Numbered from the stretch's first letter, positions 10,614-22,126 are shown. The stretch: DNA of 33,247 nt from Plantago elongata (GCA_036897095.1 JAYMSP010001334.1:1-33247), one strand, 5' to 3'. Numbers and translations are program-made. The notes: generated from the sequence alone by a model not told the origin.

Positions 10614-11103
10614 TTACACCACCGAACACATCCATTAAACTTATATAGTTTAATCATTTCAGAATATTAAGTAGAAAGAGAATCAACAGTCATGTGGTGT
10701 AAATTAACATGGAGTAACATAATTGATTTACCAAGTAATCAAAGGCGAGGAAGATAAACGTGAAACCTGATATGAAAATGTGAGATGAAGATACTATGTA
10801 TCCAAAAAGATCTTCCATCATCTTTACCCAAATCATCGACTGTTTTTAGTTCTCTCTTAATTAATAGATCAGTGATCACTTGGCCTATTACACGATCCTA
10901 GAAATTTAACAGGATAATGAGGTCAGATCATGTTACGAAAAAATAAAAGTTCAATTCATAACAAATGGTAAATGTTGCACCATCTCGTACCAATAAAGAT
11001 GAAATTTCACTAAATAGAACACAATAAGAACATACTATAAGAAGTAGTACGAACTAACGAGATTAAAAAGTCACTAATCAAGCATATAACAAAACATTGC
11101 ACA

Positions 11104-11395
11104 TCAATAGATAGTAGCACCACCTCCGTTCGAATAGGGAAAGACAGTTATGACGGCACCCTCCTCCAGCTCCGACATCTTGGGTGTGTCGAAGCCCTTC
11201 AAGTGGCGTCCATCATACAGAAACCGAAGCCACTTAACATCAACTCCAATCTGGTTAGCGTAATCCTCCATCAGATTTTTCAGAGGAGCAGTTTGCTTGA
11301 TCTTGTAACGGGCCTATTGATCACGAACTTGGTCCTCAAGAGTCATTGATGTGAAGGCTTAGCAAAGTTCTCGGAGGGGAATCAGATCTCTCCAT
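11104..11395 (-). pseudogene. SUMO-like intronless pseudogene
   Basis: The minus-strand frame ending in TGA at 11104-11106 gives YKIKQTAPLKNLMEDYANQI, then FLYDGRHL, then ELEEGAVITVFPYSNGGG plus a short ATIY tail. It follows the SUMO beta-grasp pattern (FRIKxxTxLxxLMxxY, FLFDGRRL, EMEEGDxI) and ends in the Gly-Gly that SUMO proteases expose. Two defects are visible. There is an in-frame TAG at 11314-11316 between VRDQ and ARYKIK. There is also a frame break upstream: the ATG at 11395 opens a frame reaching SLHIN (SUMOs have AHIN at this point) and then hits TGA, while the rest is one frame over. No intron interrupts the domain. It is much diverged from canonical SUMO1/2 and most likely a retro- or tandem-derived dead copy. 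Confidence 0.75.
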
Positions 11396-11974
11396 TTTTC
11401 TATCACAGGAGAGTTTTTGATTGCAGGTTTATACTTCTTCTATGTTTATACTGGTAGTATATATACTGCTTTAATATGGAACTGGAAAAGGGGGTGTAAT
11501 TTAATGTCAAAACATATCACTGTACATTCTCAACATAAATTCAAAATTTTGGTCCTTCATTCCAATTCTTGAAATTGTAGTTCATCGGAAATTTCCATTG
11601 AAGGATTCAATTATTTTTTACGTGAACAATCTGCAGTTACTCCTGTACATGTACACTACTATTTTCATATGTTTTTGGGAGATGGTATTTATATGGCCTG
11701 TGTATTTTCAGTCAAATAAAATGGAAAGAAACAGTATATCACCAGAGAAATAATAAAAACATAAACAGCACAGAATGAATGAATCAGAAATAGAGCTCAA
11801 GGTGAAAGAAAATCCATTCAAGCATTTAAGGATTATGATTTTCATGTCTAATCACATTGATAACATGTTCAGAAATAGAAAAAGCACTCAAATTAGTTGG
11901 TATGCATTGAAATGAAAGTGCAAACAGGATGGCAGAATTAAAAGTTTGCGCAGCAGTAGTAGCAGCAGAATTAA
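11396..11974. other. Spacer and 3' flank of the eIF5-mimic gene
   Basis: No gene was recognised. It likely contains the 3' UTR of the minus-strand gene ending at 11975. Confidence 0.45.
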
Positions 11975-14900
11975 TTAGTCTTCTTCCTCTGCCTCTTCGA
12001 GCCATTTGACGAAAGGCTCCAATGCCTTCACAAAGCTTTGCCTGCACCATAAAATACTAACATCAAGATAAATTTTACATACAGAATTATAGTATGGTGC
12101 ATATCCAACATAAATGTGTTACTTCGAACAATTACATGGAAAATGAAAAATTCGTTGTGTTGAAAAATGGATAATCAATGAATTATACAGATTTGCTAAA
12201 CAAATACTAGCATATTTACCTGCCCTTAAGGTTTGTTCCCTTACGGAACCAATGCAGAATGGTATCTTCCGTGACAACATCCTGATCATAAAGTGACCTT
12301 ATTATCTCAGGAAACAACTTCATCAATTTGGCATCCTCATAGCACTGCACTTGGACTTTGTAAATCAGTTCAAGCTGGAGCTTTCCAGTGGTGCAAAAGG
12401 CATTCAGCAACTCAGCCCAAGTTTTGACCTGAAAAACAATAAAGATAGTTTGTTATAAATACCAGTCTGAAAGTATTGGCCAATATTGTCTAACCATTCT
12501 CTTCACAAGAAAGAACGAAAAAAAATCCTGAAAATTTGTATTTTGATGCGTGCGCGAGAAGTGGTTAGAGAGAATAGAATCCATCACAGGAGTAATGTAG
12601 AACATAGTACCAAACAGACACAAGGGTATAATCAGGCATCGTGGGTTTCTAGGACATAAACTGTCTTAACCAAAAATAAGATGTATCATAGATACCAGCC
12701 AGGACGCCTAATAGTCAGGTGCTACACGTGAACTAGGCAACAAACTACCTAAAATGACTCCAGACTACATGAAAATGTGAACAGCAAATATCTAATAATA
12801 GGAGGCCATACCTGGCGCAACACTGAATTTGCATTCTGCTGCTGATTTTTGCCAGACCAAGTAACAGCATCCATCAACACATCCCAAAGAATCCTTACAA
12901 CCTCAATATCAGGAAATTTAGCGTCTTTCACATGCTGCTTCACAGTTTCAATAACTTCAGATATATCAACTTCCTCTGCTATTTGGGTTGTCAGTGATGT
13001 TTTCATTTCCTTGAGCCTCACCTCAAAAAGTTTCTTCTCATTGTACTCTGCCAGTGGCACGAGTCCTTCCTTGCTGAGATGTCAGAAAATCTAAGTATTA
13101 GTTTCTTACTATCATTTCCTTAGCGAAGTAATTTTTCCTTTTTTGTTATAGTATATGCTGTTACAAATGCAGAAGATATTACAGGATACAAGTTCACAGA
13201 TGCATTGTGCCACATATGATACAGAAAAAGGGGGTAAATGGGAGGGGTAGATAAAAGATAAAACATGACGAACAATTTTAGACATAAATCAAGTATCAGA
13301 AGAGGCAGTAACATTATATAAACACAAAAACAAAATGAAAGATAAATTTAGCTAATTATGGATAATACAAACTGATTGATTCAAATGCGTAGATGAAAAA
13401 TAATGATATTATATTGTAATTAATATTAAAACATTAAAGCACCAAAACAGATAATATTGGAACAGAAGTCAAGCTCCAGACATGCAAAACAAGCCTATAA
13501 CTACATAGCATGTAGCCAAGCAGAATATTATTTGTCACAGTCTAAAGGATTAATCAAGAAATCTCAAAACATCTGAAATCAGTTATGTTTGTAAAATATA
13601 AATAATCAAATAATCGGTTCTTTCCCCCAAAAAAAAATTCCAAGTGCACTTGCTTATCATTTACCCAACAATTAGCATTTCAGGGACAAAATTTTTGAAG
13701 ACTTACGTGAAATGCTCTACTAATGCTTCAGGTGTTCGCCTAGCAGCTGGGAAAAATTCGAGAAGATTATCCTCCATTTTGCCCCGTTTCAGGACTGAAA
13801 TCAGGTCCTCGAGGCTGTTATCAACCAGGTATTCCTTAAAGAAGTCAGTGATGAACAACAGGACTAGCCCTTTGCCAACAAGGTTATCTTTAAGTAGTGG
13901 CTGGAAAACAGTCTCAGGTGGGAGACCAGATAACTTCTGAGAAAATGCAAGTGCGGTGAAAATTGCAAGTTTCTTCCTTTCATCTTCTTCAAAAAGTTCC
14001 AATGACTGCAAGAACCTTCGCATAACATTTTCAAGATTCTTTATAAGAAAAGGCCGCCTCCTCAAGATCTTCTGTATATATATCACAGATGGTAGAATAG
14101 CTTCACGCCTTGGCTCTGAGTCAATTATAGAATAAGGATGAGTCTCCCCCTCATCAAGCTTTACGGTACCAGGTTGTGTTCGAGCACCTCTGAAGACCAC
14201 CTTTATTAAATCAATAAACAAGTTTAGTTCACATGAATAGAGTAAAACTGATTACAAGAGTATCAAAGATAACAACCACCAGATGATAACATGAATAAGT
14301 ACTTTCCTAGTAACTTTGCAGTTGCCAATCAAAATAATACACCATGCAGGTTATAATCAAATTAGTAAACATTTACCTAACACCACCTGGCACCTTTAGG
14401 AATAATATGATCCTTACTAAAATACAAATGGCTAATAAGTCCTAAGTACCACATATATAAAAACCAACTCATATGGAGGATAAGTTCACAAAGATGAAAA
14501 TTGTATTATGTAACATAAGAAAATGGTGTAGCAATTACAGTGGAAGATTTTAAATTAGCAATTATGTATGTGCTCTGCTTAAACAGTTCTACTGGCACAC
14601 AGCATACACAAGATTATATGCAAGAAAATGCAGTTTATAAAACCCAAGAAAGTACCTCAAAAAATGTATCGCCGTATCTCGAAAAGTTCAGGTCCGAGGA
14701 TTCAAGACTTCTAGCAATAAGTTCCTGCATTAAGATACAGTCACATTAATTATCACCTAACAATGTCACCGCATGACCCTTTATTCCATCAAGAGACAAA
14801 CCCATTGAGCATCTTAAATGAGCAAGTACTAACCAAATCACCAGCATTATCCAAGTAAATCTGGACCACTGCATCCGAAAATGCTGCAGGGTCCAGAGGC

Positions 14901-15458
14901 GCGGCGATGTTCCGTTTGCGGGTCTTAATCCGCGTGCCACTGTAATTACATAACGAACACACCAGCATGAATCAGTACACAATAAGCTAAACGATTATCT
15001 AATGAATTACACTTGAAGTTTCAAATCCATTTACGAAAATATCCAATTCGTTACCCTATCACAAGGCTCCAATCCAGAAACACTTAAAGTTCATCAACCA
15101 CTTGCAAATTAATCAAACGAAAAGAAATAACCACCGTAATCAAATCGAATTCAAACTTCTTAATCAATAAACTTACCCTAGAGTGGGTTTCTCCTTCGAG
15201 CTGCTTCAAGAAAACACAAAAACAAGAAAAGTTAATACAGATTCCAAATTCAATCAAGATCAAAAGCGTAAAACGAGATAACGAGCTAGAACTATCCGTA
15301 CTTTCAGATCCAGATAAACGTAAGAAATCCATAAATCACAAATCTCAATTACAAAAAAATAGATCTGAGAATCGAAGCATACTGAAAGGGGAAAAGGAAG
15401 TAGAGAAACAGAATAGTACAATAGAAATTGGATTTGCAATCGAATGAATTTACCTCAT
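11975..15458 (-). CDS. eIF5-mimic protein / BZW, W2-domain protein, eight coding exons, 411 aa
   Basis: This is a plant homologue of 5MP/BZW translation regulators. In animals these bind eIF2 and eIF3 through a C-terminal W2 (MIF4G-type HEAT) domain, compete with eIF5 and tighten start-codon selection. Minus-strand coding exons are 15458-15454, 15200-15177, 14939-14834, 14724-14656, 14200-13707, 13073-12812, 12428-12220 and 12041-11975, totalling exactly 412 codons with GT-AG introns. The protein starts MSSKEKPTLGGTRIKTRKRN and continues FSDAVVQIYLDNAGDLELIA. Other segments are YIQKILRRRPFLIKNLENVM, LLKDNLVGKGLVL, ILWDVLMDAVTWSGKNQQQN, CYEDAKLMKLFPEII and DTILHWFRKG. It ends in the acidic W2 tail WLEEAEEEED. 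The length matches plant homologues. The start codon sits on an exon with only five coding bases, followed by a 24-nt microexon. No defect is seen. Confidence 0.93.
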
Positions 15459-16283
15459 AAACCGATATTAGGGTAATCGATGAGAAGGCAGAGCCTGTAG
15501 AGACTCTCTGCGTATGTAGAGATTGAAAGTGACAAGTTTGAGGAGTGAAAGCGAGAAGAAGAAGAAGAAAGGAAATGGAAGGCAAGTGTTAAAAGGGAAA
15601 TATAGTGGAGAGTATATTTGTATGTGGGTAAATTTTAATTCGCTCCTTTGAGATAAAGATAATTAGCGAATATACTGTGCCTAAATTTAGTTCATTGTTG
15701 CCGATATTTGTGTGTAATTTTTGTGGTTTATACTCCTTTTTGTATCTCTTTCCCAATTTTATTTTTCTCAAATTTATTGATTTCAGATTATTTTACTTAT
15801 CATGTGGTAAAAATTGTTTTCGTAGTGTAATTATTAGTTAATTTTTATAATGATGTGAAAATCTTATTGGTGTTAGCATCAATGTGAATTTGGATGATAT
15901 TCAAAATGTTTGTTCTGAATTTAAATTGAAAAAAATCAATTTCAACTATATTTTTTAAAAACTCTATAAATTTTAAATAAAATTAAAATTTTCCAATTTG
16001 AATTCGGAATTAGAAACTCCCATTGCTTTTAAAGAGACATATAATAATATTTTTAAAGTGTGAAATACATTTATTTTATGAAAAAAAGTGTAAATTGCTA
16101 GGTCAAACTCATTTTGATTGATGTAATTGAACAAAACACATGGCATTCATTCCATTCCATTCCAATTGATATTATTGCAGTGATCATTACATTGATATTC
16201 TAGTGTGATCAATAGTAGTTTTTGATACTATGTATATAAATATGTTATTTTAATATTAATTTTTTTGAATAAAAGAGTAATTT
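15459..16283. other. 5' flank of the eIF5-mimic gene and AT-rich spacer
   Basis: The minus-strand leader of the eIF5-mimic gene probably occupies 15459 to about 15600, which has a CT-rich tract on the minus strand. No TATA box is obvious. Beyond that the sequence is AT-rich with no gene; a short run of CATTC repeats at about 16144-16165 is the only visible pattern. Confidence 0.4.
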
Positions 16284-16444
16284 AGGGGTTGATTGGTATA
16301 TAGTTTGAATGAGCATTTGGACGAATTTTGGTGAAATTGTGTTTGTAATGAAATTGAAATACAGGTATTTGAAATGTATTTTAAATCAAATTACTGTTTA
16401 TTGAGCCAAATGGACCGATTACAATCGTATAATAAACCACCCCT
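16284..16444. mobile_element. Probable MITE with AGGGGTTG/CCACCCCT ends
   Basis: The left end, AGGGGTTGATTGGTATATAG, and the reverse complement of the right end, AGGGGTGGTTTATTATACGA, agree at the outer bases and again at an inner CATTTGG. This gives diverged inverted termini about 160 bp apart. No coding content is present. The flanking TTA/TAA may be part of the termini, and no clean target duplication was found. Confidence 0.5.
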
Positions 16445-16733
16445 AATATGTGTAATGGGGGAATTTGCAAGGAAGACATTTAATACGGGTGCAGTGATAT
16501 TTTTAGTTATATGAGGGGCAAATATCCAAATAAAACCAACTAAACGATGGAAAAGTTACCCTAAGAATTTGAGTGGGGGCAAGTTCCTTGTCAGTTCAAC
16601 GTGGCTTCACCACTCCATTTTCTGCACCAAAAAGGTTAAACGCGCACTAGATATTTTGCAGACCCAATTATGTAAATTTATCCAGATTTGTAGTGCTCCA
16701 CTAAAAACTACCTTCGCTTTGTTCAATTGCAAA

Positions 16734-16802
16734 GGATTGCAGGCTGCAACTCGTCATAAGAATCGCTAGTAATTGTTGGTCAGCCATACGATGGTGAATC
16801 TG
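16734..16802 (+). pseudogene. Nuclear insertion of plastid 16S rRNA (NUPT), decayed fragment
   Basis: GGATTGCAGGCTGCAACTCG, then AATCGCTAGTAATTGTTGGT, then CAGCCATACGATGGTGAATC match the 3' minor domain of bacterial/plastid 16S rRNA, where the recalled sequence is ATCGCTAGTAATCGCCGGTC and CCATACGGCGGTGAATCC. The GGTCAGCCATACG wording fits plastid, not plant mitochondrial, rRNA. A piece between CTCG and GAATCG is shortened. Most differences are C to T or G to A (CGCCGG to TGTTGG, GGCGG to GATGG), as expected for methylated nuclear copies. Similarity fades at about 16803. It is not a functional rRNA gene. Confidence 0.82.
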
Positions 16803-17556
16803 TAGAGTTGATAACTATTAAACTAAATCATATATGGAGATCGTCGTCTAGTATATTTAATCAATTGATAAGTTAAAAGAGGGGATTACAATTAATTTTA
16901 ACGAGAATAACCAAAACTCCTAAAAATTAATTAAAAAAGTTTTTGATATAAGATTTTAGTGCAGAACATCGGGTTAAAAATATCTACTTTAATTCGATTT
17001 TTTGAATTAGAATTCTATCATTAAGATAAATAGTACTCCATAGTTGGTACATAAGTGAAAATAAAGTACAAGGGGCTGATTAGGAATTGATTTGAATTGA
17101 AAAATGTACAAGTCGACCCTAAATTATTTTCCAAGATGACCGTACAAGGTACTACAAAGTCCAGAGTACTACTAACATACTAATATTCTTTGCTTCAAGT
17201 TGAAGGCAATCTTGAAGACCAAGTAAAAATAGTGTAGTAGTAGTAATTATTATGATTAGTGATAACTAATTTAAAACTCGATAAAGAGTTGAACTAACCA
17301 AGTCTCCTGCCTGCCTTGTGAAAATTCACATAAAACAATTCCCCATTTCATTTTATTGCTCTTTCTTTACACTTTCATAATATAAATTCGATAAACGAAT
17401 GAGAAGCTTGTGTTCGAATGCCAGTACTGGTAAATTATTTACAATTGAAGTATTCTAAGTGATGTATAAGGTTCTGAAAAGTTCAAAAATGATTTAATGG
17501 ACTTTTTATGTGCTTACATGGGCGGCTCATGAATAAGCTTGACATGACACTTAGTA
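16803..17556. other. Gene-free AT-rich spacer
   Basis: No exon or RNA gene was recognised. AGGGGCTGATTAGGAATTGA at about 17071 resembles one MITE terminus seen elsewhere in the window, without a matching partner. Confidence 0.4.
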
Positions 17557-17705
17557 CCATATATTTTCTTCAAACATAAATTTACTAAATTAAATTAAAT
17601 TAAATTAAATTAAACTAAATTAAATTAAAGTAAGGTGTAAATTATAATTAAATCGAACTGAGCTGAATTAAACTGAAGTAATTTTAAATTAAAAAAAATA
17701 CAGCC
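17557..17705. mobile_element. Second copy of the 10.5-kb Tourist-like MITE, inverted, with (AAATT)n expansion
   Basis: The right part, AAATTATAATTAAATCGAAC then TGAGCTGAATTAAACTGAAG then TAATTTTA, lines up with the reverse complement of the 10496-10613 element (AAATTATAACTAAGTCGAAC, TGAACTGAATTGAACTGAAG, TGACTTTTA). The left terminus keeps TTTTCTTCAA. Between them is a pentanucleotide run of AAATT (about 17587-17628), making this copy about 149 bp. Termini and flanks are too worn to name the target duplication. Confidence 0.65.
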
Positions 17706-17912
17706 TAACTATGTCTTCGTAGTATTCGTGATTGTTTTCTTGTAATGTCAGATTAATCGTACCAAGTCACGATCCATTACCTTTTCAAATTAAGAAAAAT
17801 TGACATCCGAACCTCAAAATATTTTGGGAAACTGAGTTGGAGTTGTTAGAAGTATGATTAAATTATGACTCCTTAATGTTAGTACTTAAATGTATTATTG
17901 AATTATAATTCA

Positions 17913-17934
17913 TTATATATATATATATATATAT
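17913..17934. repeat. (AT)n microsatellite
   Basis: A clean AT dinucleotide run lies about 470 bp upstream of the first peroxidase start codon. Confidence 0.9.
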
Positions 17935-18286
17935 GAGGTTGATGAACGAGAATATATGGGGAAATGGTTGTTTTAGAGTGTTATTCGTTTGCCCCGACAA
18001 TATGATAGAAGGAAAGATTCTCAAAGAATTTCAATTAAAAGAACAAAGATGTGACACTCAACCAAAGTCAAATCCTATCCACTGTTCAAAGCCACCTAAA
18101 CCCGTTGAGAACACACAACTGGTAATTATAAAAACCTAAATACATTTTTAATTAACATGCTAATATCGTATAGACGGTGATATGACGAGCGCTTCAAATT
18201 TTAAACATCAAATACAGAGCTGGCTAAGTTAAACACGGTTTAGTGTGACTAAAAATCTACTTGTTCATTGTTAATTGTTTAATTCC

Positions 18287-18319
18287 AATACATTTGTCAA
18301 TGATTTTCCACTATAAATA
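18287..18319 (+). promoter_or_regulatory. Promoter of peroxidase 1: shared block plus TATA box
   Basis: TATAAATA (18312-18319) lies 86 bp before the ATG. AATACATTTGTCAA (18287-18300) lies 11 bp before it and matches a block in front of peroxidases 2 and 3 at nearly the same spacing. On the minus strand the block contains TTGACA, which includes the TTGAC core of WRKY sites, though a strict W box (TTGACC/T) is not present. Confidence 0.65.
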
Positions 18320-18404
18320 CGCTTCAGTTTCAATATCAAGTCTCATCCAAATCTGCAAGCTACACTAATATATAGAATATAGTTCTCTTGTTCAATTCCC
18401 TGCC

Positions 18405-19538
18405 ATGATCAGTTCGGGTATTTTTAAGTTCGCGGTGCTTGTATTGAGCCTGATTTGCGGTTGTGTTGTTGCTGGTGAAGCACAAAAACTGAAAGTTGGA
18501 TATTACGATTACACATGTCCTCAGGCTGAGGCGATAATCCAGAAAGCCGTTTCTAAAGCTGTGTCGATGAATCCTGGATTCGCGGCTGGTATCATCAGGC
18601 TTCATTTCCATGACTGCTTTGTTCGGGTATGCCTCTATTTGATTATTGTTCTCATCCAAATGTAGTTAATAGAAGTGTTCGGTTCTGTTGCACTATTACA
18701 TGTGGCTAGCGAACTTTATGTAACATTTTCTAATATTAGTACTTGGAATTATACATTTCAGGGATGTGATGCTTCTGTACTGCTAGACCCTGTCTCTGGG
18801 AAACCCCGAGTCGAGAAACAAAGTTTCGTGAACTTCCCAAGCCTTCGAGGGTTTGAAGTGATAGACGAGGCAAAAGCTCAACTTGAGAAAGCTTGCCCTC
18901 GAATTGTTTCCTGTGCTGACATATTAGCTTTTGCCTCGCGAGATAGTGCCCTGAAGTCTGGTTGGATTTGGTACCCGGTCCCATCAGGACGTAAAGACGG
19001 GCTAGTTTCACTGGAGTCTGAAGTACTACCAAACCTTCCCCCTCCTTTCTTCAACGCCACTCAACTCCGAGACAATTTCTTGAGAAAAGGACTATCACTG
19101 GACGATATGGTCACACTCTCAGGCGCTCATTCTATTGGTGTATCTCATTGTTCTGCTTTCGGTAACAGGCTTAGGAACTTCAGCGCCACAGCCAGCCAGG
19201 ACCCTTCTCTAGATCCATCTTATGGTGCACAGTTAAGGAAGATTTGCCCAGCTACTTTAAGTCCAGGTTCAATTGGCCCGCCTGTTAGCAATGACATTTT
19301 GTCTCCCAATGTGTTGGACAAGAATTACTATGTCAATTTGAAATATAAGAAGGGGTTGTTGACTTCCGACCAGACGCTGTTTGATAGCAAACTGACACGC
19401 AAATTGGTGGTGAACAACGCGAAATATGGTGCTGTTTGGGCGAAGAAGTTCGCTGCTGCTACCGTGAAAATGGGAAGCATAGATGTGCTTACTGGAAATC
19501 AGGGTGAGGTCAGGAAGAACTGCCGTTTCATCAATTGA
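18405..19538 (+). CDS. Class III peroxidase 1, two exons, 332 aa
   Basis: A secreted heme peroxidase of plants (EC 1.11.1.7) that uses H2O2 to oxidise phenolics in the cell wall or vacuole. Exon 1 is 18405-18626 and exon 2 is 18762-19538, with one phase-0 intron after CFVR. Residues 1 to about 26 form a signal peptide (hydrophobic [11 protein letters not shown]). The distal heme site is [19 protein letters not shown] with R65 and H69; the proximal heme site is [12 protein letters not shown] with H197. All eight disulfide cysteines are present: C38, C71, C76, C119, C125, C204, C236 and C328. By family numbering they pair 38-119, 71-76, 125-328 and 204-236. The calcium-site aspartate D70 follows the catalytic His. 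It resembles the peroxidase-5-like group. It is the most diverged of the three tandem copies and no defect is seen. Confidence 0.95.
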
Positions 19539-20445
19539 TCAATCAAATTTGCAACACATCAAATGTTTGATTATCCCTTTTTTCTAATTGTTTGGTTGGA
19601 TGTATTTTAAGTTATGCAATTTCAAGCGTGCAGGAAAAAAGAATAACGTTGATTTGTAATTTGTTATGAACATAAATTGATTTCAAGTTTTTATGAAACT
19701 ACTACATTTTTCTATCTGTAATAAAAATGACTATTTCCATGTATAATTGTTTCCATCACAAGAGAGAAAATGTGTTGCAACTAGTAATTAGCAAGTAGAG
19801 AGTATTAATCAGTTTTGCTTGTTGCGAAAGCAAAATTTAATGAGAGACCGAGTAAAGTCCGTACAGTTTGAATGAATATGCACTATTATTACATAGGCAA
19901 ATGTAATACTAGCACGAAACCTGTATATTTTACATATCAAATAAACATTAAATATAAATTATATCCAGCAGTTGGTAACGAAAACCATTAAACAATTTCC
20001 AAGCTTAGTCTTGGAAAGTTTCTCAATGAACAAAGATGTCCTAAACCAAGTCAAATGTAATCGCTATTTTATTTTATCTTATTAGCTCGATAAACTTATT
20101 ATACGATTGACCAAAGATAAACCATCTGATCAATTAACTTTTCTTAAAAGCTAATATATTAGTTTAATTTATGTTAAACGGAGTCTTAAGTATAAAATAC
20201 AAGTATTATTACACAGGGGGTTCCAAGTCATCCAACTGCAAGTGTAAGAAATTGAAGAAAATGGTGTGGAAATGAGATGGATACAACTATTACCAGCTGA
20301 TTTTTTTAAAGAATTGTAATATTAGTGAGTTTAGGTGATAAAAATAAATTTCTGAGGGAAAGAAATCTTCAAATACATGACATAACACACGGTAAAGTGT
20401 CACAGAATTAATCTCCATGAATACTATGTCAAATGTTGTAGCAAA
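19539..20445. other. Spacer between peroxidases 1 and 2
   Basis: It contains the 3' UTR of peroxidase 1 and the upstream region of peroxidase 2. No gene or mobile element was recognised on either strand. Confidence 0.5.
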
Positions 20446-20453
20446 TATAAATA
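20403..20453 (+). promoter_or_regulatory. Promoter of peroxidase 2: shared block plus TATA box
   Basis: AGAATTAATC (20403-20412), AATACTATGTCAA (20420-20432) and TATAAATA (20446-20453) occur in the same order and near-identical spacing as at peroxidase 3. The ATG follows 134 bp after the TATA box. Confidence 0.7.
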
Positions 20454-20587
20454 CACACCAGCATTCATTAACTCCATTCATCTCAAACTGCAAAACTTAC
20501 TCTAAATTTTCAATTAAGCACATCTAAAAAAGTTGTACTACCTAGCACTAGCTTCAAGAGTTTTTTAAGGCTATTTTTTCATCTTCA

Positions 20588-21686
20588 ATGGATTCCAGAT
20601 TATCCAAGTCTGCAGCAGTTCTGCTGCTCTTTGCAAGTCTAATTTGCACAGGTGCTTTAGCTGATCATCATTCGGCTAGTAAAGAAAAGCTCAGAGTCGG
20701 ATATTACGGTTACTCATGCCCACACGCTGAAGTGATTGTCCGCGAAGCTGTTGACAAAGCCGTTTCCCAGAATCCTGGAATAGCTGCCGGTCTCATCAGG
20801 ATGCACTTCCACGACTGCTTTGTCAGGGTATGTATTTGTATGAATTGAGTAGTCCTTAAGCGATTGATTCTCATGTTTATGACTTGACTAATAGTGCTTG
20901 GAATTTAATTTGTTTCAGGGATGTGATGGTTCGGTGTTGTTGGACCCGGTGGCAGGACAACCACAAGTTGAGAAACAAAGCATTGTCAATTTCCCAAGCC
21001 TTCGCGGTTTTGAGGTGATAGACGAGGCAAAAGCTAAGATTGAGGCTGTTTGTCCTGGAATCGTGTCGTGTGCAGACATACTAGCCTTTGCTGCACGAGA
21101 TAGCTCTCTCAAGGCCGGCTGGATCTGGTACAATGTTCCATCAGGGCGTAAAGACGGACGTGTTTCTCTAAGCACTGAAGTATTGCAAAACCTGCCCCCT
21201 CCTTCCTTCAATGCAGCTCAACTCAGAGATAATTTCAAGAGAAAAGGACTATCGCTTGACGAAATGGTCACACTTTCAGGCGCTCATTCAATCGGGGTAT
21301 CCCATTGTTCCGCTTTCTCAAACAGGCTACGGAATTTCAATTCCACAAACCGTCCAGACCCTTCTCTAGATCGATCTTATGCTTCGCTTTTGAGAACCCA
21401 GTGTCCTACTTCAGGTTCAGTTGATCCGCCTGTGAATAATGACATTCGAACGGCAACAGTTTTGGACAACAAGTACTATTCTAATTTGAAAGAACACAAA
21501 GGGCTATTAACTTCAGATCAGACACTGTTTGACAGTCGATTGACACGGAAGCTGACAGTGAACAATGCTAAACACGGTGACGCTTGGACGAAGAAATTTG
21601 CTGCTGCAATGGTTCACATGGGAACCATTGATGTCCTTACTGGTAACCAGGGTGAGATCAGAAGGAGCTGCCGTTTGGTCAACTAA
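20588..21686 (+). CDS. Class III peroxidase 2, two exons, 335 aa
   Basis: A secreted plant heme peroxidase. Exon 1 is 20588-20827 and exon 2 is 20919-21686, with the same single phase-0 intron position (after CFVR) as its neighbours. The N-terminus [20 protein letters not shown] gives a signal peptide ending near ALADH. The distal site is [19 protein letters not shown] (R71, H75) and the proximal site is [12 protein letters not shown] (H203). Cysteines C44, C77, C82, C125, C131, C210, C242 and C331 complete the four family disulfides. It has no extra Cys in the mature chain. It is closest to peroxidase 3 in both protein and promoter, implying a recent local duplication. It reads through without defect. 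Confidence 0.95.
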
Positions 21687-22126
21687 TTGATAAACTGAAC
21701 CAATTTTGAACAAAATTTTCTTTATATATGCTGTATCATTTAATTTACTGAAAATTTTGTATTACTTGTATTCTTTTTGTTGTATTTCAGCTTGAAAATT
21801 TCAAGTGTGAAGAAAATAATTGTGATTTGGTATGCAAATGTATTTCAAGAACATATTTGAAGTGTGAGAAATAGAGATTGTAAATTCTTGAAAAAAAAGA
21901 AAGAAACAGAGCATGGATCAATCTGTAAAGACTCGAGGACTGAAAATGGAAGTACGCTAAACATCAAGGATCAAGAAGGAATTCAAAGAGAGAGTGATAC
22001 AAATCATATGTAGCACGAATTAAGTCAAAAGGCCAAGGCTGCGCTCTAGAGTACAGGTTGTTCGAACATATTTTAAGTGATCAAAGGAGAAATGTCAGGA
22101 TCTTGGAATTCTTGAATGAACGCTCC
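21687..22126. other. 3' flank of peroxidase 2
   Basis: This is 3' UTR and spacer with no gene. A short A/G-rich stretch lies at about 21890-21910. Confidence 0.45.

Noticed and set aside
13644-13940. 98-codon plus-strand ORF
   Set aside because: It is antisense to the large exon of the eIF5-mimic gene.
16569-16769. 66-codon plus-strand ORF
   Set aside because: Its end runs through the plastid 16S rRNA-like fragment and the protein has no domain, so it is a chance ORF.
17400-17425. GTTCGAATGCC resembling a tRNA B box
   Set aside because: No A box, acceptor stem or cloverleaf can be formed around it.
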